Source: Pedosphaera sp. (GTDB lineage Bacteria > Verrucomicrobiota > Verrucomicrobiia > Limisphaerales > Pedosphaeraceae). Taken from it: 5,037 bases of DNA. The DNA is taken from the NCBI GenBank assembly GCA_028293465.1, contig JAQGOT010000103.1:1-5037 (forward strand), written 5' to 3'. The notes below the pieces were generated by a model. It did no database searches, was not told the DNA's origin, and worked only from the letters and a program-made list of their open reading frames with translations. A program made the position numbers and the translations under genes. Shown here piece by piece: positions 1 to 5,037 of this stretch (positions are counted from its first letter, which is position 1; the number at the start of each line of letters is the position of its first letter).

Positions 1-1009
1 CGAACAACAGGATCAGCCACCCGAAGTAAAGTCCCACCATAAACACCGGCACCATGGCCAACCCCTCATAAATCTTGCTGCTGGTCACCACGCGCGAGAC
101 GTAAAGCACGCTGAAAACGCTGTTCAAGTGCCACAGAACGCCGCCCACCAAGCCGCCCACCATCGCCGCCTTCCATTGGACCTTCGTGTTCGGCATCAAC
201 ATATAAAGCAGGGCGAAGGTCAGGCACAGCACCACCACGGGCAAGAGCTGGAACAGCAAATTGAGCACCAGGCCGCCGACAAACGGCATCGAATTGATCA
301 GCCGCTTGGTGGCTTCCAGATGCGGCCCGCTCGTCAATCCCAGCGCCACGACCAGCAGCACCGGCCCGAGCGTGATCACCGCCCAATACTGCACAATGCG
401 CACGAACCAGCTTCGCCCTTGCGCCACCCCCCAAATATCATTGAAGGTCTCTTCAATCCGGCTGAGCATGGAAATCGCCACAAACACCAGCAACACCGTC
501 CCGGTCACTCCCAGCGTGCCGCTGCTGGTATTTTGTATGAAGCCGTTGATGGTATCCGCCACTTGCTTCCGGGCCGCCATGTACCTCGCATCTGCCGAGG
601 GCTGTCCCGAGACGCCATTGGTCTCCCCCGTCCCTGCCTGACCGCGACTGGCATCCGCGGTAATTTCCGGCGCGGAGTTCGTGGGCAGCATCCCCGGCGG
701 CGTTACGCTGTCCACAAATTTATCGATCAATCCGGAAATCCGGTCTTGGCCTTCGTTCTTCAGGATGCTCGTTGAAACACTGAGCGCCACTGCCAGCATC
801 GGGATCAACGCCAGCAACGTCGTGTACGCCAGGGCCGAGGCCCGCACCGGACACCGGTTCCGCACAAAACTCTTCCCCACCATCACCCAAAAGTGCGCAA
901 ACCGATATAGCCGCGAAGACTCCCGATTGACCGTGCCAACACCCTTCTCATCGAGAAATTCCTGGCAATGCTCAACGGTCGTTTTGATCTTGGAATACAA
1001 GTTTTTCAC
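1..1009 (-). CDS. YihY/virulence factor BrkB family membrane protein (3' end outside window)
   Basis: An open frame of 336 codons runs without a stop from a GTG at 1009-1007 to the left edge. An in-frame TGA lies at 1042-1040, and GTG is the first usual start after it; no good Shine-Dalgarno precedes it. Family marks include RASALAYTTLLALIP (residues 56-70, first membrane helix), SRIEETFNDIWGV (183-195) followed by YW (208-209), and MPNTKVQWKAAMVGG (272-286). Further hydrophobic segments lie near 168-185, 210-230 and 250-272, and the frame ends in a last helix, LYFGWLILLF, at the edge. This is an inner-membrane protein. The family was once called ribonuclease BN, but that activity belongs to a different protein, and its true role (transport or envelope) is unsettled. 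The loop between helices 1 and 2 is long, with a Pro/Gly/Ser/Thr-rich stretch near 104-145. Only the C-terminal tail is missing. Family call is confident; function is not known. Confidence 0.9.
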   Translation of the reverse strand, partial: MKNLYSKIKTTVEHCQEFLDEKGVGTVNRESSRLYRFAHFWVMVGKSFVRNRCPVRASALAYTTLLALIPMLAVALSVSTSILKNEGQDRISGLIDKFVDSVTPPGMLPTNSAPEITADASRGQAGTGETNGVSGQPSADARYMAARKQVADTINGFIQNTSSGTLGVTGTVLLVFVAISMLSRIEETFNDIWGVAQGRSWFVRIVQYWAVITLGPVLLVVALGLTSGPHLEATKRLINSMPFVGGLVLNLLFQLLPVVVLCLTFALLYMLMPNTKVQWKAAMVGGLVGGVLWHLNSVFSVLYVSRVVTSSKIYEGLAMVPVFMVGLYFGWLILLF

Positions 1010-1036
1010 TAGCCGATGAAACGCTAACAGAGCGTC

Positions 1037-1099
1037 CCCTCAAGTCAACCGCCGGGCAGGCACCTACTGGGCCGGATGTGGTGCGGGCGAACTTGAGGG
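1037..1099. repeat. Perfect 9-bp inverted repeat with 45-bp spacer
   Basis: CCCTCAAGT at 1037-1045 is the exact reverse complement of ACTTGAGGG at 1091-1099. The pair begins 27 bp upstream of the GTG start of the YihY-type gene, so in that gene's direction it falls in the promoter or 5' leader. It could be an RNA stem closing a 45-nt loop, a two-site protein-binding region, or the ends of a small relic element. The sequence alone does not decide between these. Confidence 0.5.
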
Positions 1100-1104
1100 T
1101 GTGG

Positions 1105-1200
1105 CAACTGTAGATCTCCGCTCCTTGGAGTGCGGCTTTGCGGTTCATGCGGCTCGGAGCCTGGCTTTTGCAAGTATGGTTGGTGTCGCTTTCCACAGCA
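1105..1200. repeat. Possible dispersed (interspersed) repeat unit
   Basis: The stretch contains an imperfect hairpin, CCGCTCC-TT-GGAGTGCGG (1118-1135, two-base bulge), followed by a GCGGCTCGGAGCC segment. Its translations give peptides such as DLRSLECGF and SRTPRSGDLQ. From memory, such peptides turn up as spurious short ORFs in Verrucomicrobiota genomes, which would fit a dispersed noncoding repeat. Only one copy is visible here, so repetition cannot be shown from this window. Low confidence. Confidence 0.22.
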
Positions 1201-1203
1201 GGG

Positions 1204-1234
1204 GTCAGGCGCACCGGGTTTGCCCGCGCCTGAC
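1204..1234. terminator. Strong hairpin downstream of the 351-residue gene, possible transcription terminator
   Basis: GTCAGGCGC (1204-1212) and GCGCCTGAC (1226-1234) are perfect reverse complements. Inside them CGGG-TTTG-CCCG can form a second stem, giving a long GC-rich hairpin. It starts 46 bp beyond the stop codon of the minus-strand gene at 1281-2336, a usual place for a 3' end structure. On the minus strand it lacks a following T-tract. The T-rich run (ATTTTATCTTTT, 1241-1252) lies on the plus-strand side, where no gene needs ending. It may be a non-canonical terminator or an mRNA-stabilising stem. Confidence 0.4.
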
Positions 1235-1280
1235 GGTGGCATTTTATCTTTTAGCATTGGGCCGCGTCGCAGCTCCAGCG

Positions 1281-2336
1281 TCAACGCGGGCGGGTTTGCA
1301 TATGGTTTTCCAGCGAAGCGTGCGCCTCAGCCAGATTTGCCAGTTCGTCCGAGAGCTTGAGCCTCAGGTCCAGCGCAGCGCAAAGCGGCCCCAGAATCGG
1401 TTCCAAGCGATGGTCATCGACGAGTAATGTCCCGGGCAACGAACCGCCGGCCATCAGGGCTTCGATTAACCCCATCCCCGCAGATTCAGCAAAGGGCAAG
1501 GGGGCGAGGGAGAGATCGAATCCGAGCACCAAACCGTCATGATGGTCCACGAGCAGGCCGACCCGGGAACGGCAGGGGCGCCCCTGCTCAATAACCGAAC
1601 TGCCCAACAACAAACGATGGCCATATTCATAAACCGCCCGCTTGTCCCGTTTCAGGGCGCGCAACTGGGCCAACTGCTGGTTGGTCGCCTGGAAGCCATC
1701 GAAGGTTTCGGGAATGGCGATCAGCGGTCGCCATTCCAGGTCTTCGACCCGCAGCGGGCGGTTAGGCATGGGATTGGGCAGGAAGGGGATTTCACCGCGA
1801 GGCCGGTTCTCAAAGAGATCGGGGTGTTCGCGGAAAAGGGAGGTGAACGCCGTCAACCGGGGCAGATCCGACAGCAACTGCTGGGCTTCGGTCTGGTCAA
1901 TGAACCAGGGAAGCCAGCCGGGTTGGACGGATTGAAACTGGGGCCATACCGGGCCGCGTCCCGCGGCCTTGAAATTCAGCGCGTTCAACAAGCTCAACTC
2001 CTCCTTGCGGAGCTCCGACTTGCGGACCAGCTCGACTTTCGACGCATCGAGGACGCTAAAATCCTCCGGATCGACGCCCGCGTCCGGGTCGTTCAGAATT
2101 TTCAACAGCCAGCGCAGCCCGGAAGGCCGACGGTAAAACGCGACACCGAACACTTCCCCGGCATGGCCCAGGACCGCAGCCAGGCGCATTTCACCGGTGG
2201 CGGGATCGATCAATCCGACCACGTCGCTGTCGAACATGTATTCCCAGGGCTTGGACGCCGCGAATTCTGTCGTCGCCGCCAGCAGAGACAGCATCGTTTC
2301 GCGGGGAATGGCAGGAGGAGCCGGGTTTGAAGGCAT
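1281..2336 (-). CDS. Uncharacterised 351-residue protein, DUF7309/DUF6930-like
   Basis: A complete frame from ATG (2336-2334) to TGA (1283-1281). There is no signal peptide or membrane segment, so it is probably cytoplasmic. The N-terminal region has WEYMFDSDVVGLIDP (31-45) and GEVFGVAFYR (60-69), then LRWLLKILNDPD. This is the pattern I associate, from memory, with the DUF7309 fold. A middle part has WPQFQSVQPGWLPWFI (131-146) and a charged stretch around 190-240. Residues 260-275 (GLLVDHHDGLVLGFDL) look like a beta hairpin. The tail from about 286 carries VDDHRLEPILGPL (306-318) and resembles DUF6930, which often accompanies DUF7309. No catalytic motif is recognisable and no function can be given. 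The start is preceded by no clear Shine-Dalgarno, and only five bases separate it from the doubtful small frame upstream. An alternative start is Met15. A 263-codon plus-strand frame overlaps it but looks like a shadow. Confidence 0.85.
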   Translation of the reverse strand: MPSNPAPPAIPRETMLSLLAATTEFAASKPWEYMFDSDVVGLIDPATGEMRLAAVLGHAGEVFGVAFYRRPSGLRWLLKILNDPDAGVDPEDFSVLDASKVELVRKSELRKEELSLLNALNFKAAGRGPVWPQFQSVQPGWLPWFIDQTEAQQLLSDLPRLTAFTSLFREHPDLFENRPRGEIPFLPNPMPNRPLRVEDLEWRPLIAIPETFDGFQATNQQLAQLRALKRDKRAVYEYGHRLLLGSSVIEQGRPCRSRVGLLVDHHDGLVLGFDLSLAPLPFAESAGMGLIEALMAGGSLPGTLLVDDHRLEPILGPLCAALDLRLKLSDELANLAEAHASLENHMQTRPR

Positions 2337-2341
2337 AGGTC

Positions 2342-2530
2342 TTAATGGGTTTCCCCGAGCGCTCGTTTGATCGGGGCGGTAATTTTACCGAGTTGCTCTG
2401 TTTGGTTGCCGGTCAGTCCCACAATCACGACCATATATTTGCATTTGGTTTTCAGCAACCGAGTCAACTCCCACCGGAGGTCCGCACCGTCCCGCTGAGC
2501 GCTTGTGTCAGGTCCGCACGGTGGCGTCAA
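2342..2530 (-). CDS. Doubtful small ORF, 62 codons, unrecognised
   Basis: The frame opens with TTG at 2530-2528 directly after an in-frame TGA (2533-2531) and ends with TAA at 2344-2342, five bases before the ATG of the 351-residue gene. The second half reads like protein: CKYMVVIVGLTG forms a plausible beta strand, followed by a Lys/Ala-rich helix ending KRALGETH. The first half is less protein-like and lies over a 10-bp direct repeat. An internal ATG at codon 33 would leave only 30 residues. It could be a translated leader coupled to the downstream gene, the tail of a decayed gene, or chance. I do not recognise a family. Confidence 0.25.
   Translation of the reverse strand: MTPPCGPDTSAQRDGADLRWELTRLLKTKCKYMVVIVGLTGNQTEQLGKITAPIKRALGETH
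2353..2376. promoter_or_regulatory. Hairpin in leader of the 351-residue gene
   Basis: CCCCGA (2353-2358) pairs perfectly with TCGGGG (2371-2376) across a 12-base loop. The 8-bp palindrome GAGCGCTC (2357-2364) overlaps the first arm. In the minus-strand transcript this stem ends about 16 bases before the ATG at 2336, close enough to affect ribosome access. If the small ORF is not real, it is a 5' leader structure. A regulatory role is inference. Confidence 0.35.
2377..2390. promoter_or_regulatory. 14-bp palindrome, possible operator
   Basis: CGGTAA-TT-TTACCG is a perfect 6-bp inverted repeat with a two-base centre. The spacing is too tight for an RNA hairpin but typical of a DNA site for a dimeric regulator. 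Read on the minus strand it contains TAAAAT, five of six matches to a sigma70-type -10 box, about 46 bases upstream of the ATG of the 351-residue gene. The hexamer 17 bases further upstream (GGCAAC) is a poor -35 match. Promoter plus operator is therefore only a possibility. Confidence 0.35.
2478..2519. repeat. 10-bp direct repeat, 32-bp period
   Basis: AGGTCCGCAC occurs at 2478-2487 and again at 2510-2519. CCACCG (2471-2476) and CGGTGG (2519-2524) form an outer inverted pair. Three helical turns separate the two copies, so both would face the same side of the DNA. This may be a small duplication or paired binding sites; it also falls in the least protein-like half of the small ORF. Confidence 0.45.
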
Positions 2531-2543
2531 TCAAAATGGGGGA

Positions 2544-2585
2544 GGTTTCAAGTTTCCAGTGTCCAGTTTTCAGTTCGGAGGTCAC
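2544..2585 (+). repeat. Degenerate heptamer array, left copy (AGTTTCC-like units)
   Basis: Six consecutive 7-base units can be read without a gap: GGTTTCA, AGTTTCC, AGTGTCC, AGTTTTC, AGTTCGG, AGGTCAC. Five of the six begin AG, and four begin AGT. The flanking sequence does not share the pattern. This resembles the short tandemly repeated repetitive heptamers described in some bacterial intergenic regions, most famously in cyanobacteria. The period is seen directly; the family link is by analogy. Confidence 0.6.
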
Positions 2586-2631
2586 GTCCTGGGCTCGTGT
2601 CGACGGGGTCGGCAGAATGATTGGGTTGGCG

Positions 2632-2721
2632 GGACCGGGTACTATGAACATGGCGGTCCTACGGCCCTTGGAAATTTTGGATGACGAATTTCGCCCACCA
2701 GGGCGGGGCTGGGCGGAAATT
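2632..2721. repeat. Cluster of short inverted repeats with alternative pairings
   Basis: GGACCG (2632-2637) pairs with CGGTCC (2654-2659). GAAATT (2671-2676) can pair with AATTTC (2687-2692). The same AATTTC can instead join AATTTCGCCCA (2687-2697) to TGGGCGGAAATT (2710-2721), with one bulged base. A third choice is the small hairpin CGCCC-ACCA-GGGCG (2692-2705). The stems compete for shared bases, as in switching leaders or folded repeat elements. The pairings are seen by eye; no energies were computed. Confidence 0.45.
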
Positions 2722-2759
2722 GGTTGCCGAACGGGAGCGGCAAATCCACCAAGCCGCCA

Positions 2760-2802
2760 CCCAACTTTGAACTTTAACCCCCTGACTTTTAACTGCTAAA
2801 CT
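2760..2802 (-). repeat. Degenerate heptamer array, right copy in inverted orientation
   Basis: Read on the minus strand from 2802 the units are AGTTTAGC (eight bases), then AGTTAAA, AGTCAGG, GGGTTAA, AGTTCAA and AGTTGGG. Five of six begin AGT, as in the left array, but on the opposite strand. The array ends seven bases before the ftsK ATG and contains the in-frame TAA that fixes that start, so it occupies the ftsK leader or core promoter. Confidence 0.55.
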
Positions 2803-2808
2803 GGGCCT

Positions 2809-5037
2809 ATGGCTAGAAAAGCAGCGCCGGAACCGGCGCCACATCGCGGCTTTAACGACATCATCGGCATCGTGTTGATGGGCTCCGCCCTGTTGCTGTT
2901 GGCCGCCCTCTTCTCTTATCACCCATTCGACACCTCGGACGTCGCCACTCCGCCCAATAACCCGGTCCGCAATGTCATCGGGCCGTTCGGCGCTTGGATG
3001 GCCCATAAGTGGCTGCTCTGGGTCGGCTTTTCGGCGTATCTGCTCCCGTTCATCCTGGTCTTCCTCGGGCTCGGCTGCTTTTTTGAACTGCTCTCCTACG
3101 TCCGCCGACGCTGGATCTGGACGGTGGTGCTCTTTGTCTGCTGCATGGGGCTGCTTGACCTCTACAGCCCCTGGCTGGAAAACGCCCATAAGAGACTCTG
3201 TGTGCCTCCGGGCGGCATCCTGGGTACCAACCTGAATCAACACATCTTCGGTTATTTCGGAACGGTGGGTGCCACGATCATTTTCCTGATGCTTTATTTC
3301 ATCAGCTTCCTGTTCCTTACCAATTTCCAACTCGGCGATTGGATCCGCGCAATCTGGGCGCGGAAAAATGAGCTCCGCGGCCTGGCCACCACTCCCCCCG
3401 CCGCCGTTGCCGGTGCTGGCGCCCGCGGCGGTACTTCTGCGGCTGCCGGGGCGATGACCGCGGAGGAAAAAGCCCTTGAAAAACGCGCCCGTGAGCTGGA
3501 AAAACAAGCCCGCAAGTTGCAGGATCAAGTGGACAAGACCAATCCCGGTCTCGGCGCTGACATGCAACCGGTGCCGGAACCCACGGTCCGCGATTTGAGC
3601 GTCCCGCAAAGCAAACCGGCGAAAGGAAAGAAACCCGGCTCGTCCGAACCCGCCAAGGAACCCGCCCCTCCCGAGGACGCCATCATCATTCCCGCGCGCG
3701 AAATTGCCGCCGCCACGTCCGCCGATGTCCTCGGCAAGAAAACCGACCCGAACCACCGGAACGGCGAATCCAAAGCCGACGAAACCGCCGCTACCGAGGA
3801 TAAGCCAGGTGAAGTCCCGGGCGAACCGGTGGTGGCGATCGCACCCGCTGCCGTTCCGGGCGCTCCCGCCGCCAGACCCCGGATGGTGCCCAAGAAGCCC
3901 AAGCCCATCGCCGTGGCCTCCACGCCGCGCATCGGCAATTACCAGTTGCCCACGATGGATTTCCTCCAGCATCCCGACACCACGCTGAAGCCGACGGAGT
4001 CCAAGGAGGAATTGATGGCCAACGCGCGGCTCATGCAGCAGACGCTCGCGCAGTTCGATATCGAGGTGGCCCTGGGCGACATTACCAAGGGCCCGACCAT
4101 CACCCGCTACGAATTGCATCCCGCGCCCGGTGTGAAGCTGGAGAAAATCACCGCGCTCAACAACAACATCGCCGCCGTGCTCAAGGCGGAGCGCATCAAC
4201 ATCCTCGCGCCGGTTCCCGGCAAAAGCTCCGTGGGCGTGGAAGTGCCCAACGCCGTCAAGACCAAGGTCATCATGCGCGACCTGCTGGAGTCGGATGAAT
4301 GGGTCAACACCAAGGCCCGCATTCCGCTCGCGCTGGGCAAGGACGTTTACGGTCATCCCATCATTGCCGACCTGGCGGAAATGCCTCACCTGCTCATCGC
4401 CGGCAGCACCGGCTCAGGCAAGTCCGTCTGCATCAATTCCATCATCGCCTCGCTCCTCTACAAGTTCTCCCCCGACGAAGTCCGCTTCGTGATGATCGAC
4501 CCCAAGGTGGTCGAACTGCAGCAATATAACGTGCTGCCGCACCTGGTGGTGCCGGTCGTGACCGATCCCAAAAAGGTGATCCTCGCGCTCCGCTGGGTCG
4601 TCAATGAGATGGAGAAGCGCTACCAGATTTTTGCCCGCGTCGGTGTCCGCAACATCAAGTCTTTTAACGAACGGCCCAAGAACAAGCCGATTCCGGTGCA
4701 GGAACCGGAATTGCCGCTGATGGCCAAAAAGGAAAAAGTCGAGCCCGGCGCGGATGGTTTTGCCGTGGAAGTGGACGAGGAAATCGTCGTCCCGCGCGAA
4801 GAGGACATCGTCATCCCCGAGAAGCTCAGCTACATCGTCGTTATCATCGACGAGTTGGCCGACCTGATGCTCGTGGCGCCGGCCGATGTGGAAATGGCCA
4901 TCGCCCGCATCACCCAGATGGCGCGCGCGGCGGGCATCCATTGCATCGTCGCCACCCAGCGCCCCAGCGTCGATGTCATCACCGGCGTCATCAAGGCGAA
5001 CATCCCTGCGCGCATCGCCTTCCAGGTGGCCGCCAAG
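2809..5037 (+). CDS. ftsK: DNA translocase FtsK/SpoIIIE family (C-terminal end outside window)
   Basis: A septum-anchored, ATP-driven double-strand DNA pump that moves chromosome ends out of the closing division site. The frame gives 743 residues to the right edge. An in-frame TAA (2797-2799) leaves ATG 2809 as the only start. Four membrane helices are visible, near 17-36, 69-94, 102-118 and 147-171, with the family-like GGILGTNLN at 135-143. A linker follows (about 186-375), rich in Ala, Pro and Lys, with a short charged helix (217-243) that could form a coiled coil. The alpha domain starts near YQLPTMDFL (378-386). The motor has Walker A GSTGSGKS (532-539, Lys538), IDPKVVEL (563-570), Walker B VVIIDELADLM (677-687, Asp681-Glu682) and ATQRPSVDVITG (715-726). 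An acidic Pro-rich insert of about 50 residues (621-673) precedes Walker B. The end of the motor and any gamma domain that reads polar DNA sites fall outside. The linker is short compared with E. coli FtsK. Confidence 0.97.
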   Translation, partial: MARKAAPEPAPHRGFNDIIGIVLMGSALLLLAALFSYHPFDTSDVATPPNNPVRNVIGPFGAWMAHKWLLWVGFSAYLLPFILVFLGLGCFFELLSYVRRRWIWTVVLFVCCMGLLDLYSPWLENAHKRLCVPPGGILGTNLNQHIFGYFGTVGATIIFLMLYFISFLFLTNFQLGDWIRAIWARKNELRGLATTPPAAVAGAGARGGTSAAAGAMTAEEKALEKRARELEKQARKLQDQVDKTNPGLGADMQPVPEPTVRDLSVPQSKPAKGKKPGSSEPAKEPAPPEDAIIIPAREIAAATSADVLGKKTDPNHRNGESKADETAATEDKPGEVPGEPVVAIAPAAVPGAPAARPRMVPKKPKPIAVASTPRIGNYQLPTMDFLQHPDTTLKPTESKEELMANARLMQQTLAQFDIEVALGDITKGPTITRYELHPAPGVKLEKITALNNNIAAVLKAERINILAPVPGKSSVGVEVPNAVKTKVIMRDLLESDEWVNTKARIPLALGKDVYGHPIIADLAEMPHLLIAGSTGSGKSVCINSIIASLLYKFSPDEVRFVMIDPKVVELQQYNVLPHLVVPVVTDPKKVILALRWVVNEMEKRYQIFARVGVRNIKSFNERPKNKPIPVQEPELPLMAKKEKVEPGADGFAVEVDEEIVVPREEDIVIPEKLSYIVVIIDELADLMLVAPADVEMAIARITQMARAAGIHCIVATQRPSVDVITGVIKANIPARIAFQVAAK

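Larger units (their letters stand above)
1010..1280. other. Intergenic region between two minus-strand genes, rich in inverted repeats
   Basis: This 271-bp stretch separates the end of the 351-residue gene from the start of the YihY-type gene. Open frames cross it on both strands, but their products are Arg/Pro/Ser-rich and disagree with one another, as expected of noncoding GC-rich DNA. It contains a long-range 9-bp inverted repeat, a possible dispersed repeat and a strong hairpin, listed separately. It should also contain the promoter of the YihY-type gene, but I cannot pick a convincing -35/-10 pair. Confidence 0.7.
2531..2808. other. Noncoding region upstream of ftsK
   Basis: No convincing gene lies here. 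A plus-strand frame in register with ftsK runs to a TAA at 2797-2799 but has low-complexity Arg/Gly/Pro content and covers the repeat arrays. The region should hold the ftsK promoter. The best pair I can find is TTGAAC (2767-2772) with TAACTG 17 bases on, which is weak and lies inside the right heptamer array. No clear Shine-Dalgarno precedes the ftsK ATG. Confidence 0.6.

Noticed and set aside
128..775. 215-codon plus-strand frame with a His/Gln/Arg-rich product
   Set aside because: It is antisense to the YihY-type membrane protein, and the His/Gln richness is the complement of Leu/Val/Trp codons in the membrane helices.
1045..1284. 79-codon minus-strand frame following the 351-residue gene
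   Set aside because: It is Pro/Arg/Gly-rich, covers the inverted repeats and hairpin, and has no protein-like blocks; better explained as noncoding repeat DNA.
1539..2330. 263-codon plus-strand frame opposite the 351-residue gene
   Set aside because: The product is Gln/Arg/Gly-rich with no recognisable blocks, while the minus-strand frame is longer and has conserved-looking domain signatures.
2503..2799. Plus-strand frame ending at TAA 2797, in register with ftsK; considered as an upstream peptide or N-terminal extension
   Set aside because: A stop codon separates it from ftsK, the FtsK N-terminus already starts just before helix 1 as expected, and the frame covers both repeat arrays with low-complexity content.
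2659..4389. 576-codon minus-strand frame opposite ftsK
   Set aside because: It lies antisense to FtsK, whose four membrane helices and Walker motifs are unmistakable. The antisense product is His/Gly/Arg/Asp-rich, as produced by the complement of GC-rich codons.
4414..4941. 175-codon minus-strand frame rich in His and Asp
   Set aside because: It is antisense to the FtsK motor domain. The Asp/His runs mirror Val/Ile/Met codons of the core strands.
1..5037. A novel defence, mobile or biosynthetic system
   Set aside because: No nuclease, methylase, transposase, integrase, toxin-antitoxin pair, CRISPR array or reverse transcriptase is visible. The genes are housekeeping or uncharacterised chromosomal genes.

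Overview
The window is ordinary chromosomal DNA, GC-rich, from a bacterium. The proteins suggest a member of the Verrucomicrobiota (Pedosphaera/Limisphaera-like). That placement is an inference from remembered protein similarity, the lack of clear Shine-Dalgarno sequences and the style of intergenic repeats; no search was run. Three substantial genes are visible, and two of them are cut by the window edges.

Layout. Positions 1-1009 (minus strand) hold most of a YihY/BrkB-family multi-pass membrane protein that starts at GTG and runs off the left edge. Positions 1010-1280 are intergenic and rich in inverted repeats: a 9-bp pair spanning 1037-1099, a stretch that looks like a dispersed repeat, and a strong hairpin at 1204-1234. 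Positions 1281-2336 (minus) encode a complete 351-residue soluble protein of unknown function that resembles the DUF7309/DUF6930 type. Immediately upstream, 2342-2530 (minus) is a doubtful 62-codon reading frame. Its 3' end carries a 14-bp operator-like palindrome and a hairpin. Positions 2531-2808 are noncoding and hold two oppositely oriented arrays of degenerate heptamers flanking a 174-bp segment full of short inverted repeats. Positions 2809-5037 (plus) encode the first 743 residues of an FtsK/SpoIIIE DNA translocase: four membrane segments, an Ala/Pro-rich linker, the alpha domain and most of the RecA-like motor. The C-terminal end and any gamma domain lie beyond the window.

The three genes do not form an obvious pathway. 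FtsK links septation to chromosome segregation, YihY is a membrane protein of uncertain role, and the 351-residue protein is uncharacterised. ftsK is transcribed divergently from the 351-residue gene, so the roughly 470 bp between them should contain the control regions of both. I see no defence island, CRISPR array, transposase, integrase, tRNA or rRNA, and no clear new system. The most unusual signal is the inverted pair of heptamer arrays upstream of ftsK.
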